DNA of 64,000 nt from Leptasterias polaris. Its lineage: Eukaryota; Echinodermata; Asteroidea; Forcipulatida; Asteriidae. This document shows positions 44,260 through 55,900 of this stretch, piece by piece. The translations under genes were made by a program, and so were the position numbers. The notes below the pieces were generated by a model. It was given only the letters and a program-made list of their open reading frames with translations, did no database searches and was not told the DNA's origin. Each line of letters starts with the position of its first letter. Position 1 is the stretch's first letter. The stretch covers positions 5,704,001 to 5,768,000 of the forward strand of contig JAZGTN010000073.1 of NCBI GenBank assembly GCA_037783415.1, written 5' to 3'.

Positions 44260-46588
44260 CCTATATTTCAATATAATTGTGGGCTACGTAGTTTAACCAA
44301 GGACTCCAAGGTCACATTAAGTTTTGCAATGCGCTCATTTCCGAGGGGAGAGGTTCAAATCCACCTCATGTTAAAATTGTGTTAAATGCCATTGTATGCG
44401 ATACCCCTTTTCAGTGGTAATTTTGGCGACATTCAATGAAATCCAATGATGTTAACATTTCAAATATGAGTCTGTTCATTTTTGTACAGAAAACCGTTGT
44501 GTTCATTCCTGAATGTTCATGATATTTAATAAAAAAAAACATCGAATTTAACCTTTTGAATGATGTAACAATTCCTCTTTGGAGTGTGCAGATACATTTG
44601 TTTAATATCCGATAACGCAATGTTTCAAATTTCGCTCTGAAAGAGTATCAAATAACAGTGACAAGTTACACCATTTTAACGTTAGGTCAGAGAATTGTAA
44701 CCCCCCACCATTTTCAGAAGGACTCAATCTATTGAAAAATGATTGCATCCCAAAACTGAATTTTACCATGGCGACCGTATCTGAATATTCATGAACTGGG
44801 TGGAGTTTCCTCTCATTGCAATTTGAAGCCCGAATGCGGTATAAGATATAACGGAAACGTGTGTGTAATTTCACACATTGTTACCGGTTGGTGTAGAGGA
44901 AATGCAACTCAAACTGGCAAACTACTGTGTTGTTTAGGTCAGCAATTTCCCTGTTTCGAAAACACGCAGATTACAAATGTTACAACTACACCAACTGCAA
45001 CCATAACACGAAACCTTTTAATTTCATTGACTCTTATGATTAAGCGTTATCATACATACAGAGGGTGGTGAAACATAAAGGGCGTTTTCGAAGGCACGCC
45101 TTTTATCCTTTGTAAAAATTAAGTCAGTAAAATGCATATTGACTCATTGACTCATTCAAAATGTCCCATAGTACGTTCAATGTCACAAGTGACTTTTGTT
45201 ACATGCAACATACTAAACTCGCATGGCCCCATTCCTATTATTTTCTGACAAACCTACTTAGAGCGTGGACACCCTAAGGAAACTAAGCTTCAACACGGTC
45301 AGATTACAGCTGAATGTAAACGAAACCAACATAGTGTCTTCAAAAAGTTCGGTAATTCTCGTTATGTCATCTCAAAAGTAAATATAAATTTCATTGCTCA
45401 CAAAACACAATCCTGCAATACCTTTCGTTTTTACGTTATATATTATGCTGATGCACACTAAAAGCAGGGCCTGCTATGATGCACGACATTGTCGAGTTTG
45501 CAGCGTTTTGGGTCATCGTTTTAAACAAATGCCGAGTCAAAAGTGGGAGAAAAACATAAACAAAGCGATAGGACTTTGGAGTTTTCCTTGGGTTTAGACC
45601 AACGCCTAAAGGGTTTAGAGTCGATATATATATATATATATATATTAACTTATTTAGTTACCCTTGTTTGTTTTAACTTGTTTGTTAAACAAACGGAAAC
45701 CAAAGGCCTCCGTACTCATCCGTTTCCTGGATACGCTGATGTTTCGTGTACATAATACCAGTTTAGGTAATTTCCCGAAAATTCCTTGGGTTTTATTAAT
45801 TGTTTTTTAAATATAGGGCCTAACTAGTATTTATTTATTGTTTGAAGTCCACGTATTGTAGAAGACTCCGGATCAGCCCTTCGAACACTAGTAAAAATTT
45901 CTTCCCAATGATATGCACCAATGGTTTGAAAACAAGCATCAACAACAATATTTTCTCGCTATAAAATTAAAAGGTTTCAGAATCTACTTAAAACTGTTAG
46001 CTTTGTCACTAATATCTACGACAAAAGAAACAAACTCTCTAAGGCAGACAGACTAATGTATATAATGTTTAGGTTAAAATACAGGGGTAAGAGTCGTTGC
46101 CGACCAAAAAAAACAAAAAAACAAACAAAAAACTGTGAAACTAGGATCAACATTTTAGAAGGCATGCTTAAAGTATATACATTTCCACCTTTTGGTAAAT
46201 GCTTCAGTTATAGATTCAAGGAGTTTATGGGAACGAACAGTATCCTCAGCATATTATCAACGAGCAGATTTCTTAATACTTGAAGAAATAATACAATCTT
46301 CACCGGGCAGAAGTAAAATAGAAAAAGCCTGAATTCAGATAAGAGTCTGAAAGTTCTCATCCCAAATAATGTCACTAAGAAGGTATACAACTTCCCACCG
46401 AGATCTGAGATTCATTCCAGTTTGCAGTGAGACATCAAATTATATTTGGTTTAGCAAAAAGTGGTGCATTTAACTAAAACTCATCTCAGCTACGAAAACT
46501 TCATTGTAGTTTGAACTCGGATTCATGGATGGGGAGAGTATTTTATTTTTGTCTGTTTCCCATAAACGAAAACTTCCATGACATCATA
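44260..46588. other. Non-coding stretch, no gene recognised
   Basis: It contains a tRNA B-box-like GGTTCAAATCC near 44353 without a complete SINE around it, and an (AT)n microsatellite at about 45623-45645. Frames are short and unrecognised. Confidence 0.5.
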
Positions 46589-46793
46589 ACTCGTAAAAAC
46601 TCCCGGGTCATAATTTACTCGGATTCCGGATCCCTGGTCCAAATCCGGGTCGGGCTAACCGGGAAAGTGGTAAAAGGAAATGGGATTCTACGTCAGTTTG
46701 ACTCACTCCGGGTCATACTGACCCTAAAATGAGTAAAACCCAACGGGATTCTGATCCGGTTTAATTCTATAAGCCCGGAAGCCTTTAGAGTGT
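46589..46793. mobile_element. MITE-like element with CTCCCGGGTCA ends
   Basis: The left part ACTCGTAAAAACTCCCGGGT is an imperfect inverted partner of the right part CCCGG...CTTTAGAGTGTGG. Internal CCGGGTC and GACCC phrases are repeated. The ends resemble those of the 7595-8495 element (CACTCTAAAAACTCCCGGG), suggesting a shared family, but without the 21-bp array. Confidence 0.5.
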
Positions 46794-47933
46794 GGAGGAA
46801 GAAAATCAGAAGAAATTCTTCTGATTTTCATACATTTTGAATCATAGAGTATGTATTTTATCGGGAGATTCGGTTTCACGGTCCGTGATTCTTGTATCTC
46901 GACACAAAACTGGGCGAGGCATGAATGAAAGATACATACGTCACGTTCTAAATTAAAAACCAAACAAACATGCAAGCATGAAGCAAAAAAAAACAAAAAA
47001 AAAACGAGAGCCCAGCAAACGAAGATGGATGGAGAGTGCGATATAGGATTGTATTTGTAGTATACAGTGCTAGACATTTCACCAACTGCTCACCTTTTAT
47101 ACGGTACTTCCAACTCACAGTCGCTTCATCATCACACCGTCTTCAGAGGAACGTGAACTTACACCTACCAAAGTCAAATGTACAGTACACGGTTTATTTA
47201 CCATAATTTATGCACTTCTCGGTTTTCCCCCGTCTTTTCCTAAATTATGATAACGCATGCCGTAGTACAATTCTGGTTGTGGTGTGTGGTTGTGGTTTGC
47301 AACCATCCATGCACCTCCATGATCCATGTAAGAACAATAGAAGTGACAGTCATCTACACACACCATAAAGATGGTATTTTGGGTCAAATTCTCGGCAGTG
47401 TGCAGCACTCTGCATGCTAAACCTGTTTGCCTTGACCCCAATATTAAGTGAGACCGATGTGATGAGATGAACACTCTCTCTCTATTATTGCTGTGCTTGG
47501 TTGGTTATGCCTGGAATGTACCACGCACTGTTCGATCAAACCATACACTTACTGCTTTGCGCCGCGCCACACAATCGAGTCAGTCCGTGACCTCCGTGAC
47601 CTCCATGCCATTCTATTATTTCTATAGGTCTATGACATAGAAATAGTTCAGAGGTTGGCTTCCGGTCTGGTTCAAGGAAACTGTTGCTATAAACCATGCA
47701 AGTCTCGTGCTTATTTGAACTTTCTTATGGTACCTTGTGGTGGTGAAGGATAATTATTATTACGTTCGAAACCCAAAGTCAACCGCCTCTTGGTGATTTG
47801 TATTATTCGGGTCCTGCATTTGCGCAGAAGGTCGATCAGGAAGCGCCCTTAGATTGTGACGTCATGAAGGTCAGCGTGGGGTAGACGCAATATTATGTAG
47901 TTGACGTCACCAGTAGGCCGAGCTGGTAAAGTC
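46794..47933. other. Non-coding stretch, no gene recognised
   Basis: Only short frames without recognisable domains; nothing repeated within the window was noticed. Confidence 0.45.
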
Positions 47934-47937
47934 TTAA

Positions 47938-48296
47938 AGGCCTGTACACTATTGGTAAGATCGACAAACAAAAATTTTCACAGATTCACACATAACTTAC
48001 ATGATGTAAAGTAAGTAATGGTAGAAAAGGTTCCCTTAAAATATTTTTGCCTAAAATGCTATCGTTTCTGAGAAATGAGTAAAACAATATAGTTTTTATC
48101 GCGCGCGATAATAAACTCGATGTTTGAAAAACAGAAAACACACTAAGGTCTCTTTTCACTATTTTCTCGTAACCTCGATGACCAATTGAGCTCAAATTTT
48201 CACAGGTTTGTTATTTCATGTATGTGGTTGATTACACAAAACATGAACCCCTGTCTGTGATTGTTTTGTCAGCTCTGCCAATCCTGTATAATACCT
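47938..48296. mobile_element. TTAA-flanked MITE, family T copy 3
   Basis: TTAA (47934-47937 and 48297-48300) flanks AGGCCTGTACACTATTGGTA on the left and ACCAATCC...ATACCT-type sequence on the right (GCCAATCCTGTATAATACCT). It is nearly identical along its length to the copy at 50921-51275, including the palindromic ATCGCGCGCGATAATAAACT stretch. About 359 bp, non-coding. Confidence 0.85.
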
Positions 48297-48300
48297 TTAA

Positions 48301-49964
48301 AGATACGATCTGTTCATACGCGGTGTATTAATTCTTTTAAAACTTAGTACCTGTAGCACTTTCGGTGTATGATATGGGCCATCTGACTAAAATGAGCATT
48401 TACAAATACAACAGCAAAACCGCAGAACCTAATGATAAGAGCAAAACCTATAAAATCAAAGGCCATGAGTGCAAAACCATAATGATTCTCAAAACCAAAT
48501 ATAACCGCAAGACCATTAACAAGACTAAAACCATATAGTTATAAGAGCAACCGCATAAAGTAAAAGGGCAACCCTTTATAAGAGCAAAATCAAATAATAA
48601 GAGCAAAAAACATATATACAAGGGCAACCACGTAAGACGAATACATATATAAAAGGATCACAGACAATTAAATAAGATACCTCAGAAAAGGATCAAAGAT
48701 TGAAGAATTCAGAAAGGACTAACGACAACAACTATAATGATGGATAAGAAAAGATAACCTTGAGGACCAAAAAGCTACACAAATATATTGAACAGCGCCC
48801 TCTGCATATTGGAAGTTTCATATTGAAGACAAAAATATGCCGCGTCCGATTTAATTGTTCGACTTAGACTTGGTTTCCGAGTCTGCGGTTTATTTATGCT
48901 GGTTTGTTGGTGTGGGTGGGCTTACGGGAGTGCCCTTGTATGGTCTTTTACATTAGCCGTTTGGATGTTAATCCACAAGAGGGCGCTATTTCAGGCAATA
49001 ATGTATTGGCCATCAGTTAGACTAAAAACCACACGATCACAGACTTAAAACCAAGTGTACATGTACGTTTGGATTGTTGACTATTCACATCCCAATTGGT
49101 TGCTGTGCAGTTTCCCACTATAACGAACGAAGAAAAACAAGTTTATCCCGTCTGGGGTAGTTTAAGTATATCTTCATTGGGTGAAGAGTGAAGAATCCAA
49201 TCAGGGTGAGTGATATAATGATTGAGACTCCCCCGCATTTGGTCTACAAGTTCTCCTCCCCCCCTGACTTGGGGTATATAAAGACTGTATCAATAGTCAT
49301 AAAAATACTGAAATGGGGTTTACGTTTAACTCAATTTATAGGGAACTCTATCGGGGGATATACCTCGTTCTTGACGTAGCCTGGCCTGTTTTCATATAGA
49401 GGATGTTCCTCATTTAAAATAAATTAAGCCAAGATAGGTTTGGCACGAGTCACAACCAATAATACATTATGTAGTACTTATAACATGTAGATAAACAATA
49501 TTTTGTTTATTTACGTAGAGAAAATCTTCTGGGTCAAGTCAAGTCTGGGTGAAGACCCAAGGTCAGTGGACATTATTTGTCAACTGAACTGTTTGTAAAC
49601 GACAAGCTAAGCTTAAATAATGGGATACGGCGCCAGGAAGCCCAAAAGGCACACAACATTTCATTCAAGCCTGGTTACACAACAACATTTTCCCAGGGGT
49701 ATATTCAAAAGCATAAAAGGTGCCCAGTGTCATTGACAGGCAATACGAGTTAACAAAAAACCATCGACTTATTTCGTTCGGCTTCAGTTTAAAGGTTAAA
49801 TACATTAGTCCCACATTAGGATGCGTAGTGTCTGATTCAAGTTCAGGAAGTAGCAGTCGCGTGTCTAAAACTTGACAACATCTTGACACAGTGTTACCCG
49901 GTAAGCTATCAAGCAGTTGACTTCGAATGCCTACAGTCGGGAGACCCAAGTTTCTCGAGCAACA
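48301..49964. other. Upstream region of the M13 peptidase gene
   Basis: 48400-48640 contains a loose series of phrases such as AAGAGCAAAACCATA and AAGGGCAACC, each 15-40 bp apart, that look like a decayed tandem repeat. The promoter of the peptidase gene must lie here, but no core element is assignable. Confidence 0.5.
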
Positions 49965-52900
49965 ATGAAGATGACTGAAGGTGGTGAGGCGGGGACTTAT
50001 GTACCAGGCGATAGACATACCACTAGGAAACCCAGAGACAGCGCATGCATGACTTTACTCAAGTTCATTGTGATCGTGGGGTTCGTCGTGTTCCTGGTCG
50101 CTACAAGTAAGGCACGCCAGGAGAGCACTGTGCTTTGCATGCCGAGGACGAGCTCGCTGTTCTTATCCTAATAGCTTAAGTAAAGCACAGCGTTCGTATG
50201 GCATGATTTTTAAATTGTTTTGCATGACTAATATTGTACAATTGCATTGCCGTATTTCATTTACTTGTCCATTGTCAACCCTATCAGTGCAGCAGGGGAA
50301 CGGCACAATATGCTCCTACACATAATTATTTGTCCGTAACTTTCTATAACGCTGCATCCGATCACCACCAAATGCAATGACTTCACATAAGGAGTGCACA
50401 AAGACTAAACTTGACACAAATCTCTCTCTGTACTGTTTTTCAGTTGTCCTCTTGTTTGACAGAATTAACAGCAAAGGAAGTGGAAATGAAGATGCCATAT
50501 GTATGTCCGAACAATGCATCCAGACAGGTTAGTGACTCCCAAGTCTTAGTTTCAAAGTGCTTAATTAACAATGCAAACACTAAGCTATCCAGGCAATACC
50601 TGGTCATAGTAAGATACAGATAAAAAAAGTTGTTGGAAAATTGCAAAACTAACCCCTTTAACCTAAAATGGAAAAGACTTGCTAGCATGTGCAGACAACA
50701 AGTCACATGGGCGTTGCAACCCAACAGGTACCTCGCTGCAAAGTTTTAACGAAAGTCTAAAGGGCGTATAATTATTTGTAACGACAGAGAAAGGAAATGT
50801 CCATGTCAGTTGAAGTTGTTGTTGCCAAAATAACCTACTTAAAGGAGTTATTGAGAATTGGTAGGGATAAATAACACTTAAAGGAGTTATTGAGAATTGG
50901 TAGGGATAAATAACACTTAAAGGCCCTGTACACTATTGGTAAGATCGAAAAACACAAATGTTCACAGATTCACACATAACTTACATGATTTAAAGTAAGT
51001 AATGGTAGAAAGGGTTCCTTAAAATATTTCTGCCTAAAATGCTATTGTTTCTGAGAAATGAGTAAAACAATAGTTTTTATCGCGCGCGATAATAAACTCG
51101 ATGTTTGAAAAACAGAAAACACATAAGGTCTCTTTTCACTATTTTCTCGTGACCTCGATGACCAATTGAGCTCAAATTTTCACAGGTTTGTTATTTCATG
51201 TATGTGGTTGATTACACAAAACATGAACACTGTCTGTGATTATTTTGTCAGCTCTACCAATCCTGTATAATACCTTTAAAGGAGTTATTGAGAATTGGTA
51301 GGGATAAATAACACTTAAAGGAGTTATTGTGAATTTGTAGGGATAAATAACACTTAAAGGAGTTATTGAGAATTGGTAGGGATAAATAACACTTAAAGGA
51401 GTTATTGAGAATTGGTAGGGATAAATAACACTTAAAGGAGTTATTGTGAATTGGTAGGGATAAATAACACTTAAAGGAGTTATTGTGAATTGGTAGGGAT
51501 AAATAACACTTAAAGGAGTTATTGTGAATTGGTAGGGATAAATAACACTTAAAGGAGTTATTGTAAATTGGTAGGGATAAATAACACTTAAAGGAGTTAT
51601 TGAGAATTGGTAGGGATAAATAACACTTAAAGGAGTTATTGTGAATTGGTAGGGATAAATAACACTTAAAGGAGTTATTGTGAATTGGTAGGGATAAATA
51701 ACACTTAAAGGAGTTATTGTGAATTGGTAGGGATAAATAACACTTAAAGGAGTTATTGTGAATTGGTAGGGATAAATAACACTTAAAGGAGTTATTGTGA
51801 ATTGGTAGGGATAAATAACACTTAAAGGAGTTATTGAGAATTGGTAGGGATAAATAACACTTAAAGGAGTTATTGAGAATTGGTAGGGATAAATAACACT
51901 TAAAGGAGTTATTGTGAATTGGTAGGGATAAATAACACTTAAAGGAGTTATTGAGAATTGGTAGGGATAAATAACACTTAAAGGAGTTATTGAGAATTGG
52001 TAGGGATAAATAACACTTAAAGGAGTTATTGAGAATTGGTAGGGATAAATAACACTTAAAGGAGTTATTGTGAATTGGTAGGGATAAATAACACTTAAAG
52101 GAGTTATTGAGAATTGGTAGGGATAAATAACACTTAAAGGAGTTATTGAGAATTGGTAGGGATAAATAACACTTAAAGGAGTTATTGAGAATTGGTAGGG
52201 ATAAATAACACTTAAAGGAGTTATTGAGAATTGGTAGGGATAAATAACACTTAAAGGAGTTATTGTGAATTGGTAGGGATAAATAACACTTAAAGGAGTT
52301 ATTGAGAATTGGTAGGGATAAATAACACTTAAAGGAGTTATTGAGAATTGGTAGGGATAAATAACACTTAAAGGAGTTATTGAGAATTGGTAGGGATAAA
52401 TAACACTTAAAGGAGTTATTGAGAATTGGTAGGGATAAATAACACTTAAAGGAGTTATTGAGAATTGGTAGGGATAAATAACACTTAAAGGAGTTATTGA
52501 GAATTGGTAGGGATAAATAACACTTAAAGGAGTTATTGAGAATTGGTAGGGATAAATAACACTTAAAGGAGTTATTGTGAATTGGTAGGGATAAATAACA
52601 CTTAAAGGAGTTATTGAGAATTGGTAGGGATAAATAACACTTAAAGGAGTTATTGAGAATTGGTAGGGATAAATAACACTTAAAGGAGTTATTGAGAATT
52701 GGTAGGGATAAATAACACTTAAAGGAGTTATTGAGAATTGGTAGGGATAAATAACACTTAAAGGAGTTATTGTGAATTGGTAGGGATAAATAACACTTAA
52801 AGGAGTTATTGAGAATTGGTAGGGATAAATAACACTTAAAGGAGTTATTGAGAATTGGTAGGGATAAATAACACTTAAAGGAGTTATTGAGAATTGGTAG

Positions 52901-55900
52901 GGATAAATAACACTTAAAGGAGTTATTGAGAATTGGTAGGGATAAATAACACTTAAAGGAGTTATTGAGAATTGGTAGGGATAAATAACACTTAAAGGAG
53001 TTATTGTGAATTGGTAGGGATAAATAACACTTAAAGGAGTTATTGAGAATTGGTAGGGATAAATAACACTTAAAGGAGTTATTGAGAATTGGTAGGGATA
53101 AATAACACTTAAAGGAGTTATTGAGAATTGGTAGGGATAAATAACACTTAAAGGAGTTATTGTGAATTGGTAGGGATAAATAACACTTAAAGGAGTTATT
53201 GAGAATTGGTAGGGATAAATAACACTTAAAGGAGTTATTGAGAATTGGTAGGGATAAATAACACTTAAAGGAGTTATTGAGAATTGGTAGGGATAAATAA
53301 CACTTAAAGGAGTTATTGAGAATTGGTAGGGATAAATAACACTTAAAGGAGTTATTGAGAATTGGTAGGGATAAATAACACTTAAAGGAGTTATTGTGAA
53401 TTGGTAGGGATAAATAACACTTAAAGGAGTTATTGAGAATTGGTAGGGATAAATAACACTTAAAGGAGTTATTGAGAATTGGTAGGGATAAATAACACTT
53501 AAAGGAGTTATTGAGAATTGGTAGGGATAAATAACACTTAAAGGAGTTATTGAGAATTGGTAGGGATAAATAACACTTAAAGGAGTTATTGAGAATTGGT
53601 AGGGATAAATAACACTTAAAGGAGTTATTGAGAATTGGTAGGGATAAATAACACTTAAAGGAGTTATTGAGAATTGGTAGGGATAAATAACACTTAAAGG
53701 AGTTATTGTGAATTGGTAGGGATAAATAACACTTAAAGGGGTTATTGAGAATTGGTAGGGATAAATAACATCATTGTTTCATTTTAGTCTGAAAGCTTAC
53801 TGATTATGAAGTTTATACTAAAACAATTTTTCCTTGTGAAATATCTCCCTCTAAATTGAAGTCATTTTCGAGAAAACTGTTTCCGAAAACCTTAAAAGAA
53901 ACACAACAGCTGATTTTGGTTGTTACAACCACAATGGAGGACAAAGTGTTTACATGCTGACAATATTGTGCATGCTTTTTCACTTTTTTCTCCCGAGTCA
54001 CTACGGATTAAGCCCAATATTTCACATGTTTGTTATTCCATGTAAATGATTGATAGCTCCATGGTTGATCACACAAAACATGGACACTGTCTGTGACTAA
54101 CTTGTCAGCTCTACCAATACCGTACAAACCCAAACCCTTTAAGGCTCAGTGATCAAAGGGGCGCATTTCTTTAAAAAAAGTTGCTGAAAAATGCAAAACA
54201 AACCATTTCAACCTATAATGGAAAAAGCTTGCTCGCATGTGCAGACAACAAGCCACATGGGCGTTGAAACCAAATTCTTAATTTCCTTGAAGGAGAGACT
54301 AAATGAAGTCAAATGTTAGACAACCTCTTTATCATGTATACTCAGTGTAATTGACAGTAACTTAAAGCAGCGTCGGGTTGTTTTGACGAAAATTGTTTTC
54401 GTGCGGCATACTACAGTAGTCTTGTTTCATTGCGCATTCAAGTTTTAACCTTATTCTCACACTCTTTGCTGCGCTGACTACTTGCATCCCGAACCGAGTC
54501 TTATCTTAAACTATTGCAGACCTCCTTTCAAGCTTTGTCAATACATTAAGTTCATGAAGCATTTTGCTTCTAACTTACAACTGAACGTTTCTCCATGTCT
54601 CATGCCCTCCGAACAAAAAGCCGGTGTTGTACAAAGCGGCCTATTGGATTCATTTGAGTGCAATGTCTTAAAATATAATCATGAGGTGAAAATCTGGACT
54701 ATTTCATTTCATGATTGAAAAGCCATTATTTCACCAAATGATTATATTCTGCGTCAATGCACGAACGAGTTTCACTCAAAAATTATAACTCCCAAAAAGA
54801 TCCGTGTCATTTGAATGCCTATAACCGCTCATACAAAAATTACAACAAACGTTATTCATTTGGTACGTAATATTTCACTTCATTCATTTGTTTGTGTGTT
54901 TATCCACTCATATTTTTGTCAAGCTGCCATGTTACAGACGAACTTGGACAAAGCAGCAAAACCATGTGATAACTTCTACGATTTTGCCTGCGGTGGCTGG
55001 GGCAAAAAGCACGTGATCACGGGGGATCAAACAAGCTTTGGTCAGTTCGCTAACCTTCAAGACACGACGAACATAAAACTCAAAGGTGTGTATAGGATAC
55101 TAGACTTTGACTGGTTTCCCCCTTTACAAATTAATGTAATCAAACCGAGGCTAAAGGAAACTAGTATAGACCCTATTAGACCTATTATGCTGCCACCATT
55201 GGTCAGGTTTCCTGTATCCGAAAGCAGTAATGGATGCTATTATACCTTGCACAGAGAGGAACCAGACTATTTTTTTCTTCCAGCCTCGGTTTGGTTACAT
55301 TAACTTGAATTGGAGAAATCACCATGATAAAGGTCTATGTTGATATAAAGGTCTTTCATTGTATCTTTCATGATCATTTTGCCTTACGTTGACAAAACTC
55401 AATCTATGTCCATACCTTTATTATTGATAGATAACATGGTTTGTTCATTATTTCAAAATACATAATGACATCACAATCAGAGATTGAATTTTTCGAAATT
55501 GAGTCTCTTCTACAGGTATTCCCATCGATTTGTATCAAGTGGTGTATCCTTGATGTCCTTGCGGTACGCGCCTTCACTCAAAGCACACGCTTTGCAGCAT
55601 TAGTTCACCTTTATTCCCTGGACTGTGAGTTGCTCGTCAACACATTGCCTGTTAAATGTTCCCGTGTGACAAGACCCGCTAACGATATTTTGTTTTTACT
55701 AGGACTGTATGAAAGAGATCCAAAACACAATGAGCCCGCATCGTACCAGAAAGTGAGGGATTTCTACAGCGCGTGTATGGACACAGGTAGCGTTTTCATT
55801 TTAAATAATGTTTATTTTTGAAAACAATTATTACACGCCATTAACAGGATGAATTGGAACCGAGAAGAAACGTTCACTTTTAGATGTGGTGTAGAAAACC

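Noticed and set aside
44353..44363. Isolated tRNA B-box-like sequence
   Set aside because: No matching A box or SINE body at the expected distance.
50839..53770. Possible CRISPR-like array
   Set aside because: The units are directly adjacent with no unique spacers, in an animal intron; it is a minisatellite.
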